A stretch of 64,000 bases of DNA from Marthasterias glacialis (taxonomy: Eukaryota > Echinodermata > Asteroidea > Forcipulatida > Asteriidae): NCBI GenBank assembly GCA_911728455.2, contig OU452219.1, forward strand, positions 4,586,320 through 4,650,319, written 5' to 3'. This document shows, piece by piece, positions 24,594 to 36,625 of this stretch. Under the pieces are notes generated by a model. It was not told where the DNA came from. It saw only the letters and a program-made list of their open reading frames with translations, and did no database searches. Position 1 is the first letter of the stretch; each line of letters begins with the position of its first letter. Position numbers and translations under genes: made by a program.

Positions 24594-25723
24594 TTAAATT
24601 AATGTTACTGTATTTATTCCAGACAGCACTGATCTCTGTGCCCTATGACGTGAGCTTATAAAAAAACTTTCCCTCGCTGACAATATGCACGGTGATTAAC
24701 ACTTGGTAGAAAGAAATCGATGCAAACGGTTAACTTGCTCCGCTTCTGATTTAAATGAACTCAAATTACAATGAGAATTAGAGCATCAAAAAGCTTGCCA
24801 GCCGTATTAAAGACATCACCCAGTATGCAGATGTGTACTGTTACAATGTATATGCTAATAATCCGTTTACATGGGGGTGTAGGAGCCAGTTGTGTGCGTG
24901 TACAATCGTTGCTCTATCTTACAGTAATTGACACACATAAAGACACCTACATGTACACTGTACATGTACGCCTGGCTGCCTTACAGGCTGGTGAAAGTGT
25001 AACATCTGGACCTGATTTCTTACAGCTGTTACATGTACAAGAATCTGCTCAGAACAAAAACTATCGCTTCTATTAAGTACGACAGTTCACGCCCCCCAAA
25101 TACCACGTGGTGTATGCAGCTTGTACCTGGTGTCCCCCCCCTGCTTATATTTGCTTACCAGATAAATATGGTTAGCAAGATTTGTTGGTTGCTTGGCAGA
25201 TTTCAATTCCAACACAAGCATTGGTCTTATTTTTTTAATACACTTTGAAAAGTCTCTTTTTAAAATTTCGTTAAACTCCGGGAAATCACCAACAAAATTG
25301 TTGATTTTTGAAAAATTGAAAATTTTGGGCCTTATTTAAAGCCTTTGCCAGTCACAGACTTGAACATTTTGAATCCTCAAAATCTTGGGATACTCTAAAA
25401 AAAAACAAAAAAAAAACCGAGTACCAGTCAAAATTCTCGCAAATTGGTCCGGCTGGCTAGTTCAATGTTGAAAATAATCGGAAATATGGATTATTGAAAA
25501 AAAGCTGAAAGAGCTATGGATTTGTGAAAAGCTGTTTAATCTGAAATGTGGATTAGTGAAAAAAACTGGTAGACTACTGAAATGACAAGCTAACTGTTAT
25601 ACCGCAGGCTAGTGACTGAAAAAGCTAAGGGCAAAACCTGCTAACTGCTTGTCATATAATAGACAATTTATAATGTACGTATATGAAAGCAGTGTAGAGA
25701 TTTGGGGCTCCAGCTTTATGTTT

Positions 25724-25898
25724 GAGCCCTATTTCATAAATCCGTCTAGCATAAAATTATGACTTCACACTTTTACGTCCTAAGCTGAAATTGCCAAGGG
25801 ATCAGGCAGTAGCAACGTACAGTGCACTGTATTTTGGCTGGTAACCCATTTTTGCTAAGCAGGACTTTTTGTGCTTAATAGCTGAACGAAAATGGGCC
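25724..25898. mobile_element. GGCTGGTAACC hairpin MITE, copy 3 (diverged)
   Basis: GAGCCCTATTTCATAAATCC at left; right half TGTATTTTGGCTGGTAACCC, TTGCTAAGCAGGAC and GAAAATGGGCC. The left arm is strongly decayed. Confidence 0.7.
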
Positions 25899-26433
25899 GA
25901 AGATAGCTCTGATTTCCTTGTAATGCAACAACTAATTATAGATGTTGCATAGTTCTGCGATAACCCCCTTTAAATCAATTTGATTGCAATAAGATAACAG
26001 GTGTTCAAATCTGTATTAATTATCACACATTTACAGAACCGTAGCCTCAGAACTGATACCAAAATAATGCAGGACAATGATAATTGACAACACAACTCCA
26101 TAATTTGTTTCAGAAAATCGGGAATGATTTTGTCGAGCAATTTTGCATAGTGAAGTATTCAGAATGACCAAATTTTGTGCACACTGAATGCTATGATTGT
26201 GTAGCAAATCGTGATTTTTGAGCAGCAACCAATACAATTTGTGCAGCATTTTGCCATGCTATAAAAGGGACATCGTACTCTGGAATTTTGGAATAGTACG
26301 CCAGAGTTTACAACGTGTGTGGGTGATTTGTACTTGTGTTGATTTTAAACAACACCGACAAGTGATTTGTCTTTGATTTGAAGAGAAAATGACTTGGTTT
26401 CAGCTACATGTATGCAATAGATCTGAATCTAGC

Positions 26434-26490
26434 CCTTGTAGGACGTCAGTCTCCATTACACTAACAGAGACTGATGTCCAGGCCTAAGCT
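26434..26490. repeat. Small hairpin (GTAGGACGTCAGTCTC type)
   Basis: GGACGTCAGTCTC and GAGACTGATGTCC pair across a 12-bp loop. A similar hairpin lies at 12977-13036 (GTAGGCCGTCAGT / ACTGACGCCCTAC), both preceded by TAGCCCT. Confidence 0.6.
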
Positions 26491-28177
26491 GAAATGTGTT
26501 GCGGCCATCTTGACTGTCTTCCATTCAGCTGAATGAAACCACACCGAGGCTGGAGGGAAGATATAGTCTGGTCTCTTTGCATGAAATGAAACTAGTCCCA
26601 TACTGTCACAGTGCACAATCTATTTTAGGTCAATTTCATATATGCCCTGCACCAGTGTTTTTTTCCACCATTACTGGGCTGCTTTTACGTTCTTTTACAT
26701 GTAGCGTGCAGGCTTTAACTCGCGTCATGCTGGCATTTTTGTATAGATGCGTTCACATCAATTGGAGATGAATATGATGTTTAGACCCTGGTAGCTGCAC
26801 TCAGCACACACATTGCTTTTGAAATGTACACATAGATCCTTTTTGTCCCCACAACTTGCACCCAGCATGTTGCAACAGTGAATGATAAAATAATTTTGAC
26901 AAGGGATCCTGAGTAACCTCAGCTGTCATAATCGTCTTTAAAAAAAAAAAACACCTGAATTCAACATTTTCAAGAATTCCAATATTTTTGTATTAGATAG
27001 GGTTGCAGACACCACAGTAAGTCAGTGAACTTGCAATCTCACATGGAATTGCCAGAATCTTTTTTTCTTTGAGAGTAACCCTGGCCCAAAGTAACCATAA
27101 CTAAACAAAGCCAAAAGAACATAGACTGTCTTTGAAGCACCGGGATTTATTCATTCTCTTTTGAGAAATTACCATTTACGGGCACCGTGAGCTTATCAGT
27201 TTCTGGGGGTTTTTATCCAAGACTCTGAAATTGTAAACTGCAAAGCTTAAGCTACCTTGGAGTATTTTTACGTCTCGTTGTTTTTTGGGGTTATTTTTAT
27301 TAGATAAAAATCAAGTCAAGCAAAGCTTTAAAAGATGTCTCCTACGCTAACCATATGAAGAAGACAAAACAATTTGCGGACCCCACAGCAAAAACCACTA
27401 CTTAGTGAAGGATTTTTGGAGAGCCTGGGACATTTCTATTATACCACTTCCTCATAATCATCAGAAGGAGCTCCACAGCATGTAGCCAAACCCCTTGATT
27501 CATTTGGTTTCTTACTAAGCTCCTACAATGATATACAAAAAGCGAGAGAGAGAGCGAGAGAGAGCTTGGTCTGGGCTGAGGGTACATGTACAGCCTTCAG
27601 CGTTCATCTAATTTCCATGTCATCAAGAAACTGTGCAGAACATTAGTCAAGTGTGTTAATCCGCACAAGCCTCATCGCTAGACGACAGTCACAGATTCAG
27701 TAGTTTTTAAGTCATGCAGATTCAAAACGATGAGGGGAGGGTTCGGGGCATAGCTCCAGGTGATGGCTGAAATGCGGGCCAGAGCAGTTGTGCAGCTTAA
27801 CATATTTCTACATAAATCACGGCGTTGGAACAACGCAAACATCTACCATCAGAAATGAACTGCAATCTAATTCTCACTAATATCTCATCTATCCCATTCT
27901 ATAGTGAGTCACAAACTCCTGAATACAAGAATGCCTACACCTTTTTAACAGTTTACAAAGGAACTTATGTGCATGGCTATGACAGTAATCTTATATGCCA
28001 ACGATTATAACGCCAACGTTGCAAGTAAAACCCTGAAAAACAGTTTCACAGAGCCGTTAAAATCAATATCAATTTGAGGAGTATAAGAATGTTTTGGTTT
28101 GCAGAAACAGCCTACCAGCTCAAACACCATGTGAAAGTGTGATATAAATTTTTCAGAATACGTCTTCGGTGCTCTTT

Positions 28178-28178
<1 letters not shown>

Positions 28179-28214
<36 letters not shown>
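28179..28214. repeat. Poly-C tract, 36 bp
   Basis: An uninterrupted run of 36 C. It separates unrelated sequence from a fragment of the hairpin MITE family (CAGCTGAGTGAAAATGGGCCC) and is the longest of many G/C homopolymers in the window. Confidence 0.95.
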
Positions 28215-28215
<1 letters not shown>

Positions 28216-28786
28216 CTGAGGAGAGACTCATTAAGCATTGCTCAGCAGCTGAGTGAAAATGGGCCCAGGATAGCACAGAAAGAGTCGCCCTGTCTGGAAC
28301 CCCCTGCAGGTGTAATAATAACCCTACCTAGTGAAACACTGCTAAGATACCTACCTCATGAAGTCAAATATGCCTGATATAGTACTCGGTGACCCAGGAT
28401 CGCGAGGTGATGATGAGGTAGCCATGATTTCAACCCTGTTCTCTGCCCAACTCTTCCAAATTAAAAAAACCCCACTATTTAAAAAGGAAAAAAAGCACAC
28501 ACAGAAGAAGAAGAAGTCTAGCAGCGGGCTCAAGGAGAGCCCCTATTCATCCAGGTAGACCTCATCATCAGTGGTTATACAGAGTGGGTTTTAATATTGC
28601 TCCTACCAACACGCAGCATACACACTCACACACACACACTCCTTGCACCAACAGCTCTCCACAACGCTGGCCCACCACTGATTGAAAACATGCTTATAGT
28701 CAAATGCATGTAGGTATGACCTCTACGGCGCAGCCAAGCACATGAACATGACAGCACTGCATCCACGATGAATGCAGTGAAAGCAT

Positions 28787-28830
<44 letters not shown>
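28787..28830. repeat. Poly-C followed by (CT)n
   Basis: Nine C followed by about 17 CT dinucleotides. Confidence 0.95.
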
Positions 28831-28833
<3 letters not shown>

Positions 28834-29691
28834 TCACCAAGGATAAAACCATTTGACTCATAGGGGTGGGCCGCTCGGAATGGGCTACGTCTTTTATGTA
28901 GTCGTAGCGGCCGAGGTAAGGCAGAGCTGCTATGGTTATTACCTGGAAATGGTAGGTTACAAAATTGTGTCAGTTGAAGTATTTAAACTAAAACGGAATG
29001 ATACACACGTATCACACATGAGGTTGTTTGAATTTACACAGACTCTTCGTTCATCAGTTTATCAATGGCTTTTAATTCTAGGATGACCTGTTAAAATATT
29101 AATCATTTAGAATAACCATATCTAAAAAAAAAAAAATCAATAAAGTATATAAAAAAAAGGATAAAAACACATTTGAAACAAATTTGTTCCCTAATCTTGT
29201 ATTCTTTGCAAACAGAAACAGAGATGGAATCCACAATTTACTAAACACACACAGTGTACATCCTGAAGAAGTGCGTGTACATTCATAAAATTCTGCACTA
29301 AACGCACCCTGATGTTGTCACGGAAACGCTGAATGGTCGAGCCACATGCACTAGATCAATGTTTGCCATTGGTTCTTCACCTGCCAATCAATGAGTGAGT
29401 TTTGACCTTCCTGGCAATATGGCCTCATCAGAACATGTTAAATTATGTGCCCACAATACCACATGACATTCTCTTATAGCCCATGCACAGTACATGAAAC
29501 GGATAACATATTAAACATTATCTCAGCTTCAAGACCCACATACCGTGTATTGCATCAAGATAGTTTCCTAAATAGAGGAGCATGATCTCAATTTGAACAA
29601 TTTCCACCAATAGCTCTTTTCTTCTGAACAAGACGATTCAGCAATTTATTTGTTTGCTTATATAGGCTCCATGAAATACGTACCAATCTTT

Positions 29692-29869
29692 AGCCCAATT
29701 TCAACGAGCTGCTCAAGCAGAACATTTTTGCTTAAAAGATAAGCAGGGAAACAAGTCAAAAATAGTACATGTGGCCACGGTATTTTGGCTGGTAACCATA
29801 TCCTGGTAAGCAAAGTTTCGTGCTTAGCTACTGTCTGTGCTTAAGTAGCTCTATGAAATATTGGGCCTA
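29692..29869. mobile_element. GGCTGGTAACC hairpin MITE, copy 4
   Basis: AGCCCAATTTCAACGAGCTG at left, GTATTTTGGCTGGTAACCAT in the centre, TTAAGTAGCTCTATGAAAT and TTGGGCCT at right. Separate solo pieces of the family lie close by at about 29930-29960 and 28225-28265. Confidence 0.8.
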
Positions 29870-30152
29870 GGTATGTACTTGTCAGCAAGTTACAAATTCT
29901 GTCTTCGGCAAAAATTTATTTACTCAGTACTCGGTCAGCAGCTCTGTGAAATTTGCCCACGATAAATTAATGGTTCTTGCGTAGGGTTCTGGTTTGGGCA
30001 ACAAAATTGGTTCATCGTTAAGCAACATGATCTACACTCTGAAGAGTTGCTAATGTGTTGCTTTTGAAAAGTAAATGTGACATGTCAACTCAAACAAGTT
30101 TTTTACACAACATGCATCTTTCAGAGGCAGCACAAATTTTCAGCTGTTAACT

Positions 30153-30310
30153 GAGCCCAATTACAGAAAGTTGTTCAGCACAAAAAAAAGATATACTATG
30201 TAATGTATATATATATATATGTTGTGTGACTGGTTCTCTGCTTATTTCTGCTTAGCAGAAAATTTGGTGAGCACCATTTTCTGCTTAACAGTTTCATGAA
30301 ATTAGGACCA
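30153..30310. mobile_element. Hairpin MITE related to the GGCTGGTAACC family, copy 5
   Basis: GAGCCCAATTACAGAAAGTT and TTTCATGAAATTAGGACC form the ends, with TGCTTAGCAGAAAA inside. The central GGCTGGTAACC block is replaced by a TA microsatellite. Only about 280 bp from copy 4. Confidence 0.65.
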
Positions 30311-30353
30311 GATTAATGTCATTAAGTTCTGCCCTTCACGGAGGTGTAGTTAT

Positions 30354-30668
30354 TAAAGTTTTATGGCCCGATTTTGGCCGAACAATTTTTCTTTCAAGAA
30401 TTTTTTTCTCTGATTGAATTTTGTCAGATGATAAGCTTTCAAAACGAAAAACATACAAAAACATGTAACATGCAAAATTGTCCGTACATGGCTGATGGAT
30501 GTGAGATAATGCCGGGAACCCAACAATAATCCGTTTTTAGTTTTTAATAACACTTATCATTGCTGATTTTTCGTGCAATACCTTAAATGAAAGATTATAA
30601 CTTTCTCAAACCTACAAAAATAGTCAATTTCAATCTAAATTTTGGGGTCAAATCGGCCAAAACTTGGA
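30354..30668. repeat. Foldback element with GTTTTGGCCGATTT ends
   Basis: Left AGTTTTATGGCCCGATTTTG and right (complement) AAGTTTTGGCCGATTTGACC are inverted. ATCTAAATTTTGGGGTCAAA at the right recurs inverted near 57.1 kb (GGCCGAAAATTGACCCC), which suggests a dispersed family. Confidence 0.5.
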
Positions 30669-30713
30669 CCTAGCATCTTAAAGAACTGCATCATGCTTAT
30701 CAAATGGCTCATA

Positions 30714-30717
30714 CTAA

Positions 30718-30763
<46 letters not shown>

Positions 30764-30850
30764 TAGATTTTTAACGCGCACAGCTCCACCAGCAGGTGCT
30801 CAAGGCGCGATAAACAAAGAACAATATCAATTGATCAACAATGTCTCTGA
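30714..30850 (-). mobile_element. LINE 3' tail remnant with ATT microsatellite
   Basis: On the minus strand TATCGCGCCTTGAGCACCTG, CTGTGCGCGTTAAAAATC and then about 15 ATT units (30718-30762). It parallels the tail of the 8.9 kb LINE relic; no coding part remains. Confidence 0.65.
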
Positions 30851-31037
30851 TGTTATACATCACATATGAATAATCTCATATTTAAAATTTGCTTCAAATC
30901 CTTGAAGTACACTTGATCATAATCAAAAAGATTGATTTTAATTTCAAACCTCGATTACGTTGAAAAATAAATAATAAAACATTTACGGGCCCTAATTGCT
31001 GTCCTGTTTGACAACATTGTACCTGAATCCCTCCTTA

Positions 31038-31228
31038 GGCCGTTTACGAAACCATGGCTTGGGCTTGGGCTTGGGCTTGGGCTTAGGCTCTGTCAGTTAT
31101 TTAGAAAACGTGTGCTTTCCTTACGGGGATTCAAACAGGCGGACGGAGCCCAAGCCGGAGCCCAAGCCAGAGCCCAAGCCGGAGCCCAAGCCGGAGCCCA
31201 AGCCCAAGCCATGGTCTCGTAAACGGCC
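31038..31228. mobile_element. GGCC-ended foldback with GGGCTT arms, copy 2
   Basis: A near-perfect palindrome: GGCCGTTTACGAAACCATGG followed by four GGGCTT units, a unique centre (GTCAGTTATTTAGAAAACGT...ACGGGGATTCAAACAGGCGG), then GAGCCCAAGCCG-type units and ACGGCC. Flanked by TA at 31036-31037 and 31229-31230. Here the arm repeats are expanded relative to the 21.1 kb copy and alternate AAGCCG, GAGCCC and AAGCCA. Confidence 0.85.
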
Positions 31229-31319
31229 TATAATGCATGGCATGTAATCGTTACCAATGTACTCCATTTCCCCACAAGCCAGATCCCCTTTTTCAAGATT
31301 GCTCACTTGGTTTACTTGT

Positions 31320-31525
31320 CTTATTTGTGTTTTACCCATACACTAATGTGTAGTAAGCACTGTATACTCAGTAATTTCTTTGGGTCCCATGGAAAAAAAT
31401 AATCACGGGCATACTACTCGGGTGGGATTCGAACCCACGACCATTGCCATTCTACAGCAGATGTCTTACCACTAGACCACAGACCTTGCCCGGCAGCTAG
31501 AGGTCAGTTTGAATCTTATTGCTGG
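31320..31525 (-). mobile_element. tRNA-derived SINE (GGTCTAGTGG type), copy 2
   Basis: Complete minus-strand copy: leader AAGATTCAAACTGACCTCTA, A box GTGGTCTAGTGGTAAGACAT, B box GTGGGTTCGAATCCCAC, TACTGAGTATACAGTGCTTA and GGGTAAAACACAAATAAGAC. Both promoter boxes are intact. Confidence 0.92.
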
Positions 31526-33234
31526 ATTAAAAAAAATCTTTTATTATTATGATAATTATGGTCTGCCCATCTGTTTGTGCCATTTTTCCCCTTGTGGTCG
31601 GCTGCTCTGGTTATTACTACTTTTTAATGCTAAATTGCTGCAATTCAGCCGTTGTACTGCGATGACGTTTTAGTTTTTTTGTTTTTGTTTTTTTAAATAA
31701 ACCATTTATCTAGCTATCAGTCCATCTAAAAGTAGTACTGACATAATGGCTTCTTGGAAGTACATTTCCAGGTGGCATAGATCCGTGTTAAAAAGTGGGG
31801 GAGGGGGATGAGATCAATTGTGTACGTAATTACCTAGGCCCTACGCACTTTGACAGCACAGGAAGTTTACTCTGTCACAATAAAAAGAAACAAAAAATGG
31901 AAGGTTCCCGATGCCATGTTAGTCTATCACTTCATTCTCACCTTTTGCTTTTTTTTTTTTTTTTTTTTTTTCAAGCACCATCCTATGTTTTGGGGTCCCA
32001 TGCCGCCACCCCCGTCCCACCAATCAAATCAGTATCACCCCCGGTAATGTTACTGACTGTCAATTTTCCAAAATCTATTCAAACATCATCTTATAAAAAC
32101 TTGGAAACAGCCAGACTCAAGAATGTTTGTTAAAAAACTGCTAAAATACTGTCAACACAGACTTTGTTATCACAGGCTACAAATAATGAAGTAACACTAA
32201 TGTTTTTCTCGGATATTATATAAGCAATATTAATCACGAGATAATTTCCACAGATGAGTTGATAAAAAATACTCTCTTTTTGAACTAAGTAAGAAAACAC
32301 AGTCCTGTGAAATTTATCCAAAGATTTGTATGCATTTTTAACAATAATCCGTCCATCTTTCCCTCCGGGAAAACAAAAATAAAAAAATTACAAATCCATC
32401 ACTCTCTTTTCTCTGTTAAGTGCATAAAATATACACACTGCTTTACACCTGGACTCAATGGTGCATAGACTGGGGTCTTCAGATTATCATTTGCTAATTT
32501 GCTAATCCGATCATTTCTACCCATCTTCTACATGCACTCATGTAACACTGCCTCAATGGGGTTCATGAAGAATGGTACCATGCAGCATGAATATTGATCT
32601 CACATACATTATGAACATGTACAAGTAAATGTACACGCATACAGATGCATGTGAACAGCCTCAGTGCATTAACAAATAATTCACTGGCATTCTTTTATCC
32701 AAAGACTTGAATTTCAACACACCATCAGAAATTCCGGTTTACTTTGTCAAACAACCCTTAAATATGGAAAGAAAATAGTTCCATAGTTAGGTACAAATAT
32801 AAACATAAATAACTTGACCATTCCCCACTCTGAAAATATCTACGAGTACTTCTGCAGTCTGTTTTGAAAGATCTGCAGTGAACGATTTCCCAATTTTATC
32901 AGACGCTACTAAAATTGCCATTTGCCACTCAACATTAGCTTTCAGTGTGCAAAAAAGGAAAAACATTAAAAATATCTGTCTAAATACTTTGCTATGCAAA
33001 ATTACTGGACGAAATCGTTTCTTGATCTATGTCTGGATTTTCAGTTAAAGGAAAGTACATCAGTGTTTTGGGGAAGACTAAGTTCATTCCCATCCACTAG
33101 TTTTCCGATAAACACATCGTACAACCAACGTGTGAAAATTTCATCAATATTGACTAATTCCATTTGGTGAAAATAGCAAAAAAAAAACGGTTTATACCTT
33201 TTTCCAGGGATATCTTTTCATAAAGTCATTCAAT

Positions 33235-33325
33235 CAAAATAAGCTACGGTGACTAGTTGGGTTTTCAATGCTACTTCCTTAATTTTGGAAGTATCTAAAA
33301 TGGAACTATTTCTCTGCAGGATAAG
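33235..33325. repeat. Dispersed repeat shared with 48.5 kb
   Basis: CTTAATTTTGGAAGTATCTA then AATGGAACTATTTCTCTGCAG parallels 48541-48595 (CTCAACTTTGGCAGTATTTT, GACGGAACTATTTCCCTGGAG). The matching right flank GAGCTTTCAGATTGAAA resumes after the SINE at 33328-33737. Confidence 0.45.
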
Positions 33326-33327
33326 CA

Positions 33328-33737
33328 CTGGCGTGTGGCTTGTCGTGGGCAAGCGGATAAGAACACCGGACTCAAGCTCTGGTGTCTCTGATCAGCAGAG
33401 TGTGGGTTCGAGTCCTGGTCGTGACACTTGTGTCCTTAAGCAAGACACTTAACCGTTATTGCTGCGTCCTTCGGATGGGGCGTAATGCCGCGGGTCTTGT
33501 GTGTTGTGTAATGCACGTAGAAGAACCCAGTGCACTTATTGGAAAGAGAAGGGGTTCACCCCAGTGTTCCTGGTTTGATCGGCTGCAGATTGCGCCACAG
33601 CACCTTGTAAACCGTTACATGGTGCTATGTAAAGGAACAGATCTTTATACTTGAACAACATAACTCATCATACCTTGCAGGAGAAAATACTGAGCACTTT
33701 GAGATGCCCATCGGGAGTGATAAAGTGCTATTATTTT
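33328..33737 (+). mobile_element. tRNA-Leu/Ser-like SINE, copy 2 (full length)
   Basis: The most complete copy, about 410 bp: A-box region GGGCAAGCGGATAAGAACAC, variable-arm-like TCTGATCAGCAGAG, B box GGGTTCGAGTCCTGG, then the shared body and a 3' end AGCACTTTGAGATGCCCATC...TAAAGTGCTATTATT. That end resembles the 3' tail of the CR1/L2-type LINE relics here, which would fit mobilisation by a partner LINE. It sits inside an older repeat related to 48.5 kb. Confidence 0.9.
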
Positions 33738-35420
33738 TCGATCAGTGAGCTTTCAGATTGAAAGTAAATATTTGTTTTTGTTTATGGCTCTATAAACCAC
33801 GGCTGTCGAGCAATCTGACAGGATGATTCGCGCGTGCTGGAAGATAAATATTTAAAAATTAAGGGTGAGAAAGAAAATTTGGCTGATACTGGACTCGAAC
33901 CCAGGACCTCTGGAACACCGTACCATATATTTTTCTTTGGGGGGGGGGGGGAGAGGTGGAGATGAGGGGGGGGGGGAAATCAATTTTACAGATTCATGGG
34001 AAGCAATAGGTTCAATTGCTCTAAAAAAGAAAATTTGCCACCAGTACGTCTTTAATTAACGTAACTACCACAAATGAATACCAGCAGCAAAGACAGCCAT
34101 GAACAAAGTAAGGTAAAATAATTGGTGCCTTGCCCTACTTCACGCTTTACAAAAGAATTCAGCTTCACATGGAAGACTCTCCTCAAAAGTAGTTTCTACA
34201 ATTCAACAAAAAGTGAGTTCCACAAAAAATATACAGTTTGTCTTTTTTTAAATTGAAAGAATCTCCAGTTTGTGTACAGAGTTGTTTGTAATTTTCAGAA
34301 GAACATTTGAGAAAGTACAAGCATGTACATGTATTGCGCATAAATGTATTTCTTTTTTTTTTTTTACCTGGTATATTTACATAATGTTCACTCTTTCCCC
34401 AGAGGACATTTAGAGTTAACATGTACAGACACCTCCTGCGTCTACATGTGCATATATTTATAATGCATAAAATGTACATCTACGCAGTACATGTAAATAT
34501 GACCCCGTGACATTCAATCCAATATACACTCTTGGCAGCTGTTGGGTATGGAGAAGGAAAGGAGAGGGGGGGGGTGAAGTTGTCAAATATATCCACACAA
34601 AAAATTAACCCTAAGGAACTACAGATCTCCCAAGACTGGTATTGTACCTACACCCCCCCCCCTTACCCATCCCACAGCTCCCTTGTACATTTATGGCACT
34701 CGCTGTGATTCAGCATGGACATGATGTAGGTTGAGGATTCTAAAACACCCAGTAATGGCTAGGGGCATCATTTAGATGGGAGCTCTGCTTATCATGATTA
34801 AATGTGCTTACACGTGCATACATGTCTGAAAAGGTCGCATTCTCTCCCTCTGAATCCATACATACATCGAGGTGGACATTCTGTGCTCAACGGGGAAAAT
34901 ACCCTCCCCAACAAACTACATCCGATCGGCAAACCGAAACCACGGCATGCCGGGTTTTTTTTTTTTTTTTGAAGAAGTGGCAACATGTATATTCATTTTG
35001 AAGGAAATGACAGTTGTTTTTGGACGATGTATGGACAAATCACAAGCTGCAGACGTCAAATGCTCAGTGAGGAGGATGTCTTCATAGTCCGTTCGTTCAC
35101 GGTTCAATAGGCAAACCTTTAACTACACTTTATCCAACGAATAATTTGACAGTCTGATGACGTGATATTGACGTCATACGAATGGTGTGTTGCCTACTCA
35201 AGCCCCCCCGAAAAGGGGGGAGAAATATAAAAAACTACAGAAAACTAAACTGAACTAATATCAAATGGTTAAGAATATTACTTCCCTTTAGCTGAAAAAA
35301 GAAATCTTGGGAAATGCTTTTCTTGGTTCAGCTGATGATTTCAGGGACAGGGGAGCACAAGGTGTCTTTTGGAGAAAAAACAAAAAAATACTAATCACAA
35401 GATGCTAACGGGCCTCTTGT

Positions 35421-35597
35421 GACCCGGCACACTCAGTGGTCTAGTGGTGGAACATCTGCTCTAAAATGGCAGGAGGTGTGGGTTCGAATCCCACCCGAGT
35501 AGCCTGTGGATTTTGTTCGTGCATGATTAGGGAAAGCATTGAGTATACAGTAAAAAAAAAAAAAAAATCTTTATTCCCTGATGCAACTATTACATCT
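35421..35597 (+). mobile_element. tRNA-derived SINE (GGTCTAGTGG type), copy 3
   Basis: A box AGTGGTCTAGTGGTGGAACA, B box GTGGGTTCGAATCCCAC, then GAGTATACAGT and a poly-A run before TCTTTATTCCCTGATGCAAC, which also ends the 41.8 kb copy. Confidence 0.9.
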
Positions 35598-35717
35598 ACT
35601 AAATAGGAGAAGAAAAAAAATATGAGAGAAAGTTTGACTACTCTGTTTTATCCGTCATACACATGTAAAAAGCCTGGGTTTTTACAAAAAAAGCCACACT
35701 TGTCTTGACCTTGATGC

Positions 35718-35935
35718 CCCTAATGTTGGCTCAGTAGTATCTCGCCCATACTTTCACCTCTGTGGAACCCGGTTCGAATCCTGCTCTAGATCAAAGAGTC
35801 CCATCGGGATTGGGGTTTTCAGTCCCTACCTCATTGAATGGGTTTCCCCACTTGGGTTTTCCTCTAACATCTGATACTGAATATTTCTTCATCGTCCGCT
35901 CTACACAGGTATCTTTAGGCCTACAGATTAGCTAG
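35718..35935 (+). mobile_element. SINE with TTTTCCTC tail, copy 2
   Basis: A-box-like TGTTGGCTCAGTAGTATCTC, B box CCGGTTCGAATCCTG, then GGGATTGGGGTTTTCAGTCC, GGGTTTTCCTCTAACATCTG and ATACTGAATATTTCTTC. Block order matches the 7.0 kb copy. The head resembles the right-hand head of the 5.2 kb foldback element. Confidence 0.8.
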
Positions 35936-36042
35936 TCGCTTTTGAGGATCCCCTTGTTTCATTACCAGAAGGATTTAAAATCAAAACAAATAAAATGTTT
36001 CCGATGGATGTTCTCTTTTCCTCTGAGAGAAAAGCGGCTTTA

Positions 36043-36116
36043 CCCCCCCCCCCCCAAAAAAAAAAAGAAGAAAAAAGAAAGAAAAAAAAAAACAAACAAA
36101 CAAAAACATAAATTAA

Positions 36117-36159
<43 letters not shown>

Positions 36160-36200
36160 AATAAAATAAAATAAATTAAATTAAATAAATAAATAAATAA
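36043..36200. repeat. Poly-C, A-rich and (AAAT)n compound tract
   Basis: Thirteen C, then A/G-rich sequence, then about 90 bp of AAAT units with AAAAT interruptions. Low complexity only. Confidence 0.9.
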
Positions 36201-36347
36201 AAATGCCAGGATTGATGTGATACATTTTTGAAATGAACATTTTGGATGATTTGCTTTTCAATGTACAGCTATATTCTGAACAACCAGACTTTGTTACATG
36301 ATTAACACAGTTCAGACCATAGGTCCTGAAAGGGCTTCGAATATCTA

Positions 36348-36548
36348 AACCCAATTTCATATAGTTGATAAGCAGAAAATGGCGCTTAGCAAATTTTCTA
36401 CTGAGCCAGAAGTAGCAGGGGGAACCAGGCACAAATACTTTACACCACTTGATGTATTTTGGCTGGTAACCTGTATCTGCTAAGAAAGAGTTTTTCTGTA
36501 CTAAGCACTTATTTAGTGCTCATAAAACAGCTGTATAAAATTGGGTCC
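36348..36548. mobile_element. GGCTGGTAACC hairpin MITE, copy 6
   Basis: AACCCAATTTCATATAGTTG at left, GTATTTTGGCTGGTAACCTG in the centre, ACAGCTGTATAAAATTGGGT at right. Inner arms carry AGCAGAAAATGG and GTGCTCATAAAA type blocks. Confidence 0.75.
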
Positions 36549-36625
36549 AGGGCCAAGGTATCTAACTCTTTTGGAGACATCTTTTGGTGAGCTCAAATCA
36601 CATCACGGCAGAATACCATTACATG

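Noticed and set aside
27540..27565. GAGAGA purine run as a possible GAGA-type regulatory site
   Set aside because: Simple repeat only; no promoter or transcript start can be supported nearby.
33340..33425. A possible genuine tRNA-Leu or tRNA-Ser gene
   Set aside because: No sound acceptor stem or anticodon loop, and the same sequence with a shared 3' body occurs four times: a SINE.
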